Positions 1 through 5,658 of a DNA stretch of 5,943 bases are shown here, in pieces. The stretch is from Desulfotignum sp. GTDB lineage: Bacteria; Desulfobacterota; Desulfobacteria; Desulfobacterales; Desulfobacteraceae. Position 1 is the first letter of the stretch. Each line of letters starts with the position of its first letter. A model generated the notes under the pieces. It worked only from the letters and a program-made list of their open reading frames with translations. It had not been told where the DNA came from and searched no databases. Position numbers and translations under genes: made by a program. The DNA is taken from the NCBI GenBank assembly GCA_021737445.1, contig JAIPDY010000206.1, forward strand, positions 1-5,943, written 5' to 3'.

Positions 1-545
1 ACCAGTTTGTTCACCAGTCCTAAAGACAGGGCCTCCGGAGCCTTGATCAGGCTGCCGTAAAGCAGCAGTTCCAGGGCTTTTTTCCGGCCCACGCACCGGG
101 ATACCGGAATCACCGGTCCCACGCAGTTGAGCCCCACATTGATGGCGGTCAGTCCCATGCGCACATTGTCTGCGGCAATGACCAGGTCGGCGGCGGCAGC
201 CAGCCCCATGCCGTTGGCGACAGCCACCCCGTGTACCTGGGCGATCACCGGTTTTTTAAGTTTTGAGATGGTCACCAGGGGCTGCTCCATGGTTTCGATC
301 CACGCCTGGTATTCCATGGGTGTTTTACCGGCCAGTTCATTGACATCAATGCCGGCACAGAACGCTTTTCCCTGGCCTTTGATCAAAATTACCCGCACTG
401 TTGGATCTGCATCCATCTCCAGAAACACCTGGTTCAGCTCTTTTGCCATGCGGGTGCTGAAAGTGTTCATCTGGTCGGGCCGGTTCAATGTGATCACAGC
501 CACATGATTTTCCTGTGGTTGTGTCAAAATGTCTTGAAATGCCAT
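1..545 (-). CDS. Enoyl-CoA hydratase/isomerase-fold protein, ECHDC3-like, 3' end outside window
   Basis: A crotonase-fold protein expected to bind an acyl-CoA thioester in the cytoplasm. About 181 residues are visible from the ATG at 545, and the C-terminus runs off the left edge. An SD (AAGGAGA) lies just upstream, and the start is 13 bp after the nadA stop, so it looks like the last visible gene of the met operon. The oxyanion-hole segment AFCAGID (residues 61-67) and a second loop, GVAVANGMGL (106-115), are clear. Aligned by eye to rat enoyl-CoA hydratase, the positions of catalytic Glu144 and Glu164 are Gly114 and Ala134, so both acid/base residues are absent. The stretch NVGLNCVGPVIPVSR (136-150) resembles the ECHDC3-type subgroup, which also departs from the classical PE..G..PG pattern. 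Classical hydratase activity is therefore doubtful; another CoA-thioester reaction or a non-catalytic role is possible. The fold is secure, the substrate unknown. Confidence 0.88.
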   Translation of the reverse strand, partial: MAFQDILTQPQENHVAVITLNRPDQMNTFSTRMAKELNQVFLEMDADPTVRVILIKGQGKAFCAGIDVNELAGKTPMEYQAWIETMEQPLVTISKLKKPVIAQVHGVAVANGMGLAAAADLVIAADNVRMGLTAINVGLNCVGPVIPVSRCVGRKKALELLLYGSLIKAPEALSLGLVNKL

Positions 546-558
546 GGTTGTCTCCTTG

Positions 559-1614
559 TCAGAGGGTGAGCATATTTTCCAGGGCAACGGATGCATCTGC
601 CCGGATCTCTTTGTCAATGGTGACCACATTTTTTTTGCCGATCTGTTCCAGGCACTGGAGCAGGTTTTTTAAATTTATTTTATACATGTTGGGACAGAAG
701 GAATCATGCAGCGGCAGGATATTCTTGTCCGGATATTCCAGGGCCAGACGCTTGATCAGATTGATCTCCGTGCCGATGACAACCGTGCTGCCGGACGGGG
801 CGTCTGCCGTGAATTTGACAATAAAGCTGGTGGACCCCACCGCATCTGCCTGGGCAACCACATCTGAGGTGCATTCCGGGTGAACCACGATCAGGGATTC
901 GGGAAAGTTTTTGCGCATGGTTTTGATCTGGTCTGTCGTGAACCTGGTGTGTACCAGGCAATAGCCTTTCCACAAAAATATTTTCGCTTTTTGAATGGCG
1001 GCCGGGTCATGGCCCCCCAGCGGTTTTTCCGGGTCCCACACCAGCAGGTCTGATTCTGGTATGCCCATTTTGTATGCAGTGTTGCGGCCCAGGTGTTCGT
1101 CCGGGAAAAAAAAGATTTTTTCCCGGCGCCCAAGTGCCCATTCAAACGCTTTGGGCGCATTGGACGAGGTGCAAACCGCACCGTTGTGACGGCCGCAATG
1201 CGCCTTGATGGCGGCATCGGAATTCATGTACACCAGGGGTGTGACCGTTTTATCCCCCACAATCTGTGTCACGTCATTCCAGGCCCGTTCCACCAGGACC
1301 ACGTCCGCCATGTCCGACATCCAGCAGCCGGCATTCATATCCGGAATCTGGACGGTCTGGTTTTTTTTGGCCAGGATGGCGGCGCTTTCCGCCATGAAAT
1401 GAACCCCGCAGAACACTATATACCGGGCGTTTTCATCTCTGGCCGCCCTCTGGGACAGGGCAAAGGAATCGCCTCTGTGATCCCCTGTGTCAACAATTTC
1501 CTTGCGCTGGTAATGGTGGGTCAAAATGACCAGTTGATTTCCCAGATCAGCTTTGATCTGCATGATTCTTTCCATATAGTCTGACGTGCTGAGAGCTTTA
1601 TTATCTGTATTCAT
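559..1614 (-). CDS. nadA: Quinolinate synthase NadA
   Basis: Condenses iminoaspartate with dihydroxyacetone phosphate to quinolinate, the second step of de novo NAD synthesis, using a [4Fe-4S] cluster. The 351-residue length is normal (E. coli NadA is about the same). The triplicated NadA fold is marked by THHYQ (32-36), GDSFALSQ (48-55), FCGVHFMAE (68-76), YMNSDAAIKA (129-138), VCTSSNAP (147-154), HPEC (245-248), GTE (281-283) and SFCPNMYKI (305-313). The three cluster cysteines expected for the family are C69, C148 and C307. The ATG at 1614 has AAAGGA upstream at 1622-1627, inside the end of metW, and begins 3 nt after the metW stop, so translational coupling is likely. No nadB or nadC is visible nearby. 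Its place in a methionine operon is unusual. An 11-bp inverted repeat lies inside the gene at 1101-1126. Confidence 0.97.
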   Translation of the reverse strand: MNTDNKALSTSDYMERIMQIKADLGNQLVILTHHYQRKEIVDTGDHRGDSFALSQRAARDENARYIVFCGVHFMAESAAILAKKNQTVQIPDMNAGCWMSDMADVVLVERAWNDVTQIVGDKTVTPLVYMNSDAAIKAHCGRHNGAVCTSSNAPKAFEWALGRREKIFFFPDEHLGRNTAYKMGIPESDLLVWDPEKPLGGHDPAAIQKAKIFLWKGYCLVHTRFTTDQIKTMRKNFPESLIVVHPECTSDVVAQADAVGSTSFIVKFTADAPSGSTVVIGTEINLIKRLALEYPDKNILPLHDSFCPNMYKINLKNLLQCLEQIGKKNVVTIDKEIRADASVALENMLTL

Positions 1615-1617
1615 GAT

Positions 1618-2226
1618 TCAATCCTTTCCGATCAGAAAAATACCATAGGTGGCAAAAAGATTGGGTAAAAATTTGACAAGTTTTCCTTCAAACTGGTGAT
1701 TTTTTGTGTTGATGGCCGCTTTTTTCAAAATGTTGAATCCGCCCTGCCTGGCGAAATTTTCAAAATCCCTGAGGCTGAGTACCCGGATATTGGGGGTGTC
1801 ATACCAGGAAAACGGCAGTTCTTTTGTGACCGGAGCGCAGCCGGTTGCAACCAGCTGGGTGCGGATTTTGTAATGGCCGAAGTTGGGGAAACTGACCACG
1901 CATTTGCCGGCCACCCTGAGCATGGACTGGATCAGGGACACCGGGTCATACACCTGCTGGAGGGTCTGGGAGCAGATGGCATAGTCGAATGCCTGGTCCG
2001 GGTAATCTGTGATCTCCGTGTTGATATCCCCCTGGAGCACGGAAATGCCCTTTTCAATGCATTTGACCACCCGGGACTCCTTGATTTCAATGCCCCGTTC
2101 CATCACCTGTTTGTTTTTTTTGAGCCATAACAGCAGGTCCCCTTCTCCGCAGCCAAGACCCAGGATTCTTGCGCCCGGAGTGATCCAGGAGGCGATGATC
2201 TGCAAATCATACCGAAGCGGGTTCAT
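1618..2226 (-). CDS. metW: Methionine biosynthesis protein MetW
   Basis: A small class I SAM-methyltransferase-fold protein that accompanies MetX in many bacteria; its biochemical role is not well settled, although it is reported to support homoserine acyltransferase function. MetW signatures are clear: LRYDLQIIASWI near the N-terminus, SFPNFGHYKIR (112-122), PVTKELPFSWYDTPNIR (132-148) and SLRDFENFAR (151-160). The length of 202 aa is typical. I chose the ATG at 2226 because AAGGAG (2235-2240) is spaced 8 nt from it; an upstream in-frame GTG at 2235 would overlap that SD. The start lies within the last codons of metX (20-bp overlap) and the stop is 3 nt before nadA. One oddity: motif I reads ILGLGCGEG (21-29), with Gly23 where MetW proteins normally have Asp (xLDLGCG). 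The motif II acidic residue, E48 in GIEI, is kept. MetW identity is strong; activity is uncertain. Confidence 0.93.
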   Translation of the reverse strand: MNPLRYDLQIIASWITPGARILGLGCGEGDLLLWLKKNKQVMERGIEIKESRVVKCIEKGISVLQGDINTEITDYPDQAFDYAICSQTLQQVYDPVSLIQSMLRVAGKCVVSFPNFGHYKIRTQLVATGCAPVTKELPFSWYDTPNIRVLSLRDFENFARQGGFNILKKAAINTKNHQFEGKLVKFLPNLFATYGIFLIGKD

Positions 2227-3382
2227 GTGCGGCACTCCTTAAAAAACCTTTCATCAGGTTGTTGAGTTTGTCATTGGGCAGCAGAAATGCGTCATGGCCC
2301 CACTGGGCTTCGATTTCACAGAAACTGACATTCAGATTGTTTTTTTTCATGGCAGTGACCATCTCTTTTGACTGGTAGGTGGGGTAGAGCCAGTCCGAGG
2401 TATAAGACACCACCAGAAACCGGGCAGATGTTTTGGAAAACGCCTTGACCAGGGAGCCGTTGCCGTGTTCACGGGCCAGGTCGAAATAGTCGGCTGCCTT
2501 GGTGATATAGAGAAACGAGTTGGCATCGAACCGCTCGATGAACTTGTTACCCTGGTACTGGAGATAGGATTCCACCTGGAAATCAGCCCCGAACTCAAAG
2601 CTTAAGGCGCTTTTGTTCTGGAGGCGGCGGCCGAATTTCAGGCGCATGGATTCATCGGACAGATAGGTGATGTGCCCGATCATCCGGGCGATGGCCAGTC
2701 CCATGCCCGGTTTGGTTTTTCCGTAGTAATGCCCGCTGCACCAGTTGGGGTCAGCCATGATGGACTGCCGGGCCACCTCGTTAAAGGCAATGGCCAGGGC
2801 GGAGTGGCGGCAGGTGGAGGCCAGGGGCACGGCAGATGCCACCATGTCCGGGTACCTGACACACCATTCCAGCACCTGCATGCCGCCCACCGACCCCCCC
2901 ACCACGGCCAGCAGGCGCTTGATGCCCAGATGGTCCACCAGGGCTTTCTGGGATCTGACCATATCCCCGATGGTGATCATGGGAAAATCTGTGGCATATT
3001 CTTTTTGGGTGGCCGGGTTGACGGATGCCGGTCCGGTGGAGCCCATGCAGGAGCCCAGGATGTTGGCACAAATGACAAAATATTTGTCCGTGTCAATGCC
3101 TTTACCCGGTCCCACCATGATATCCCACCACCCGGGCTTGGCATCATCAGCCTTGTAGTAGCCGGCCACGTGGGAATCACCTGACAGGGCATGGAGTACG
3201 AAAACGGCGTTGGATTTGTCCTGGTTCAGGGTACCGCAGGTTTCATAGGCAATGGTGACAGGCCCTAAAGAGGCCCCGCTTTCCAGGGCAAACTGGTCAT
3301 CGGTTCCGGCAAAGGTGAAAAATTGCTTTTCCACCAGCCCTATGGTGGCACCATTCCGGTCATGGCCGATATATTCACTCAT
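2207..3382 (-). CDS. metX: Homoserine O-acyltransferase MetX (probably O-acetyltransferase)
   Basis: Transfers an acyl group from acyl-CoA to homoserine, activating it for sulfur incorporation. An alpha/beta-hydrolase of 391 aa, normal for the family. Counting from the chosen ATG, hallmarks are the substrate-loop segments VLHALSGDSHVAG and NILGSCMGSTGP, the nucleophile elbow GGSVGGMQ with catalytic Ser164, SDWLYP with Asp330, and WGHDAFL with His363, completing the Ser-Asp-His triad. The ATG at 3382 is preferred: AAGG (3390-3393) is 7 nt away and the protein begins MSEYIGHD. A GTG two codons upstream (3388) would overlap the metY stop by 4 bp but leaves no room for the SD. The gene starts 2 nt after metY ends and overlaps metW by 20 bp. 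MetX-family members use either acetyl-CoA or succinyl-CoA, and sequence reading alone does not settle which applies here, especially with MetW present; acetyl is the default call. Confidence 0.96.
   Translation of the reverse strand: MSEYIGHDRNGATIGLVEKQFFTFAGTDDQFALESGASLGPVTIAYETCGTLNQDKSNAVFVLHALSGDSHVAGYYKADDAKPGWWDIMVGPGKGIDTDKYFVICANILGSCMGSTGPASVNPATQKEYATDFPMITIGDMVRSQKALVDHLGIKRLLAVVGGSVGGMQVLEWCVRYPDMVASAVPLASTCRHSALAIAFNEVARQSIMADPNWCSGHYYGKTKPGMGLAIARMIGHITYLSDESMRLKFGRRLQNKSALSFEFGADFQVESYLQYQGNKFIERFDANSFLYITKAADYFDLAREHGNGSLVKAFSKTSARFLVVSYTSDWLYPTYQSKEMVTAMKKNNLNVSFCEIEAQWGHDAFLLPNDKLNNLMKGFLRSAAHEPASV
2235..2240 (-). promoter_or_regulatory. Ribosome binding site deciding the metW start
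   Basis: The minus strand reads AAGGAG here, 8 nt before the ATG at 2226. It overlaps the alternative GTG (2233-2235), which it therefore argues against. The site lies within the last codons of metX, so metX ribosomes pass over it before metW initiation. Confidence 0.75.
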
Positions 3383-3384
3383 GG

Positions 3385-4632
3385 TCACACCTTTTCTAAG
3401 GCAGACGACAGATCACCGCAGATGTCCTCGATGTGCTCGATGCCCACTGAAAATCGCAGCAGACAGGGATCGGCCAGACGGTCTTTCAAATCTTTGGGAA
3501 ACGAGACATACTGGGATGAATAGGGGTGGATGATCAGGGTCTTGCAGTCCCCCAGGTTGGCCAGGTTCAGGATCATGGACAGGTTGTCCACCAGCCGGAA
3601 ACAGGCATCCTGGTCTGTCAGGCCAAAGGTCAGCATGGTGCCGAACCCTTTGCCGCCAAACTGTTTTTTTGCCATCTCGTGGCAGGGGTGGTCAAAAAAT
3701 CCGATAAAATTCACCCACTGCACTTTGGGATGTTCCTGCAGAAACCGAGCAGTCTGTAAGGCATTTTCCATGTGCCGTTCCATGCGTACCCCCATGGTGG
3801 CCAGGCCCAGGACCGTTAAAAACGAATGAAACGGGGCTGCCGTGGTGCCGAAATTGACATGGTGCTCTTTGAACATGCGGTGTAAAAATGCCAAGTTTCC
3901 TTTCTGGGCCACAAACGGGGCAAAATCGGCAAACCGGTCCGTGTCCCAGTTGAATGTTCCGGCATCCACCACCACCCCGCCCAGGGCTCCGCCATGGCCG
4001 GAAAAATATTTGGTGGTGGAATGCAGCACAATATCGGCCCCCAGTTCAATGGGCCGGCACAGCCAGGGGGATGCCAGGGTGTTGTCCACCATTAGGGGCA
4101 CCCCTTTTTCATGGGCAAGACCGGCGATTTTTTTCAGATCCGGGATTTCCATGCCCGGGTTGGTGATGGTCTCCATGTAGACAAACCGGGTCTTGTCAGT
4201 GATGTTTGCGGCAATGTCATCCAAATCCAGGGGATCTGCCAGGCGGACAGTGATGCCGTATTTTTTAAATATATTGGTGAACAAGGCATAGGTGGACATG
4301 AAAAGAGAGGATGATGCCACAAATTCATCCCCGGCCCGCAGCAGCGTCATGCAGGCATTGCTGATGGCAGCCATGCCCGAAGCCGTGACCACGGCGGCTC
4401 TGCCTGATTCCAGGGAGGCCAGTTTTTCCTCTAAGAACCGGTTGGTGGGGTTGGTCAGGCGCATGTATATATGGTCGGGCAGGTCCCCGGCAAAGGTCTG
4501 GCTCAGGTTGTCTGCTGTGTCATGAAAATGGGCTGCAGACTGGAAGATGGGAGGCAGGGTGGCCCCTTCCCAGTCATGGTCTTTGATCCCCTCATGAATG
4601 GCTCTTGTTTCAAAGTGAAGCGGTTTGTTCAT
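3385..4632 (-). CDS. metY: O-acetylhomoserine sulfhydrylase (aminocarboxypropyltransferase) MetY
   Basis: A PLP enzyme of the Cys/Met metabolism family that replaces the acyl group of O-acylhomoserine with sulfide to give homocysteine, bypassing cystathionine. At 415 aa it is slightly shorter than many MetY proteins but complete. Visible features: ATLPPIFQSAAH (24-35), YMRLTNPTN (56-64), where Tyr56 and Arg58 are the family's phosphate-binding pair from the neighbouring subunit, SGMAAI (85-90), ETITNPGMEIPDL (154-166), the PLP-stacking region MVDNT (181-185) with Asp183, Schiff-base Lys208 in HSTTKYFSGHGG (204-215), and the C-terminal LLRFSVGIEHIEDICGDL (391-408). The ATG at 4632 has GAGG (4638-4641) 5 nt away. 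It is the first gene of the run, with a promoter about 40 bp upstream. Other family members (cystathionine synthases, O-succinylhomoserine sulfhydrylase) are possible in principle, but the adjacent metX favours MetY. Confidence 0.95.
   Translation of the reverse strand: MNKPLHFETRAIHEGIKDHDWEGATLPPIFQSAAHFHDTADNLSQTFAGDLPDHIYMRLTNPTNRFLEEKLASLESGRAAVVTASGMAAISNACMTLLRAGDEFVASSSLFMSTYALFTNIFKKYGITVRLADPLDLDDIAANITDKTRFVYMETITNPGMEIPDLKKIAGLAHEKGVPLMVDNTLASPWLCRPIELGADIVLHSTTKYFSGHGGALGGVVVDAGTFNWDTDRFADFAPFVAQKGNLAFLHRMFKEHHVNFGTTAAPFHSFLTVLGLATMGVRMERHMENALQTARFLQEHPKVQWVNFIGFFDHPCHEMAKKQFGGKGFGTMLTFGLTDQDACFRLVDNLSMILNLANLGDCKTLIIHPYSSQYVSFPKDLKDRLADPCLLRFSVGIEHIEDICGDLSSALEKV
3390..3396 (-). 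promoter_or_regulatory. Ribosome binding site deciding the metX start
   Basis: The minus strand reads GAAAAGG, with 7 nt to the ATG at 3382 but only 1 nt to the upstream GTG at 3388. The spacing supports the ATG. The site lies within the last codons of metY. Confidence 0.6.
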
Positions 4633-4673
4633 CAGGTCCTCACCATAAATAGATTGCAGGTGAAAAAAACTTT

Positions 4674-4702
4674 AATATCACCCTGTGGTATATTTTTGTC
4701 AA
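4674..4702 (-). promoter_or_regulatory. Sigma70-type promoter for the metY operon
   Basis: On the minus strand a perfect -35 box TTGACA (4697-4702) is followed after 17 bp by GATATT (4674-4679), a 4-of-6 match to the -10 consensus. Transcription would start near 4667, giving a leader of roughly 35 nt before the metY ATG. That is too short for a known SAM riboswitch, so control would more likely act at the promoter itself. The assignment is by pattern only. Confidence 0.6.
4675..4691. promoter_or_regulatory. Candidate operator, 17-bp imperfect palindrome in metY promoter
   Basis: ATATCAC-CCT-GTGGTAT: two 7-base arms, complementary at six of seven positions, around a 3-base centre. It overlaps the proposed -10 box and the adjacent spacer, where a bound repressor would block RNA polymerase. 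I cannot name the regulator; ArsR-family SahR/SamR regulators of methionine genes are known from related bacteria, but I did not match this to their motifs. Confidence 0.35.
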
Positions 4703-4758
4703 GATTTAATTGCATTTTTCACAAGGAGGCCGCCCCTGCCGGGGGTCAATGAAAAAGC

Positions 4759-4785
4759 TTGATGTAAACGTCCATTCCATATAAA
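4759..4785 (+). promoter_or_regulatory. Weak candidate promoter for the divergent crotonase gene
   Basis: TTGATG (4759-4764) and TATAAA (4780-4785) are separated by 15 bp, shorter than the preferred 17. The -10 match is good (5 of 6) and the -35 partial (4 of 6). The predicted leader is about 60 nt. A short inverted repeat, CATTC (4773-4777) with GAATG (4788-4792), brackets the -10 box and might be a regulatory site. Confidence 0.4.
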
Positions 4786-4850
4786 TAGAATGAGCGGCCG
4801 AATTTTGCGGGCTGTGAATTTAACCTTAACCACACAAGGAGTGAGACCAT

Positions 4851-5573
4851 ATGCCGGTGGTGACATGGAAAAAGGAAAACAGTACAGCTGTTGTGGAGAT
4901 GTGCAACGGCCCCAACCGGATGAACCAGGTGTTTTCCGATGATTTGAACCAGTGCCTGGATCAGATTCAAGAAGACAGCGATGTCCGGGCCATGATCCTG
5001 ACCTCAACAGATGAAAAGAACTTTTCCCAGGGCATTGATGTGGAATGGATCGGCAAAAAAATTCAGGACAAAGACAACGACACTGTGAAAACGTTCATGT
5101 ATGGCATGAACAACATTTTTAAACGCCTGCTTCTGTTTCCCGTGCCCGTGATTGCAGCCATCAACGGCCACGCCTTTGGCAATGGCGCCATCATCTCCTG
5201 TGCCTGTGATTTCCGGTTCATGAAAAAGGACAGAGGGTTTTTTTGCTTTCCAGAGGTGGATGTGGGAATTCCGTTTCTGCCCGGCATGATCGCGTTTGTG
5301 CGCAAGGCTGTGCCCGAACAATTGTTCAACCGGATGATTTTGTCGGGCCAGCGCATGACTGCCGAAGATCTTGAAGCGGATCAGATCATCATCAAAGCCT
5401 GCGACAATCAGGAAACACTGATGGCAGACGTTCTGGATTTTGCTGCGGCGTTTGATAAAAAAAGAGGAATTTTCCGGGAATTGAAACAGCGCATGCACAA
5501 AGACCTGATTCAGGTGCTGGATGAACAGGACCCGGTGTATATCGATCCCCTCAACCTGTTTGTACCGCTATAG
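4851..5573 (+). CDS. Enoyl-CoA hydratase/isomerase family protein, Delta3-Delta2-enoyl-CoA isomerase-like
   Basis: A 240-aa crotonase-fold protein likely to act on an unsaturated acyl-CoA. The ATG at 4851 has AAGGAG (4836-4841) 9 nt upstream. The oxyanion-hole segments are NFSQGID (57-63) and GHAFGNG (106-112). The motif MKKDRGFFCFPEVDVGIP (124-141) closely resembles the DRG..SE.DIGLP pattern of enoyl-CoA isomerases (ECI). Glu135 aligns with the single catalytic glutamate of that group, while the position of hydratase Glu144 is Ile114. This pattern fits a double-bond isomerase better than a hydratase. The length is short but complete, as for monofunctional members, with no HAD or other extra domain. 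It is transcribed alone, divergent from metY, and followed by a probable terminator. It is not a close copy of the crotonase at the left edge. Substrate chain length cannot be read from the sequence. Confidence 0.88.
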   Translation: MPVVTWKKENSTAVVEMCNGPNRMNQVFSDDLNQCLDQIQEDSDVRAMILTSTDEKNFSQGIDVEWIGKKIQDKDNDTVKTFMYGMNNIFKRLLLFPVPVIAAINGHAFGNGAIISCACDFRFMKKDRGFFCFPEVDVGIPFLPGMIAFVRKAVPEQLFNRMILSGQRMTAEDLEADQIIIKACDNQETLMADVLDFAAAFDKKRGIFRELKQRMHKDLIQVLDEQDPVYIDPLNLFVPL

Positions 5574-5611
5574 CAGCTGTTTCCAACCTGATCATATGGT
5601 TGAGGAAAACC

Positions 5612-5653
5612 AGGATTGTCGGAAATGCAAATTTTTGCATTTCCGACAATCCT
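5612..5653. terminator. Perfect 20-bp inverted repeat, probable bidirectional terminator
   Basis: Two 20-base arms (5612-5631 and 5634-5653) are exact reverse complements with only two bases between them, so transcripts from either strand would form a long hairpin. It sits between two convergent genes, 38 bp after one stop and 5 bp after the other, which fits a shared terminator. The U-tracts are poor: TAAATTATTTT follows on the plus strand and GGTTTTCC on the minus strand. It could instead be a copy of a dispersed palindromic repeat. Confidence 0.6.
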
Positions 5654-5658
5654 CTAAA

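Noticed and set aside
1093..1584. A 163-codon open frame on the plus strand opposite nadA
   Set aside because: It is fully antisense to a strongly conserved enzyme, has no recognisable motif, and its composition follows from nadA codons.
2672..3184. A 170-codon open frame on the plus strand opposite metX
   Set aside because: It lies antisense to the MetX catalytic core; the Gly/His/Pro-rich translation is typical of a shadow frame.
4734..4745. CCCC-TGCC-GGGG hairpin as a terminator
   Set aside because: The stem is only 4 bp, has no U-tract on either strand, and lies upstream of both genes.
4749..4784. Mini-ORF MKKLDVNVHSI as a possible leader peptide
   Set aside because: The SD-like sequence is 20 nt away and the frame lies mostly upstream of the predicted transcription start of the plus-strand gene; there is no attenuator.
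4633..4850. SAM riboswitch upstream of metY
   Set aside because: I found no SAM-I or SAM-II core pattern on the minus strand, and the predicted leader is only about 35 nt.
4699..5007. A minus-strand open frame crossing the divergent region and the crotonase start
   Set aside because: No family resemblance; it overlaps the SD and N-terminus of the clear plus-strand gene and the metY promoter.
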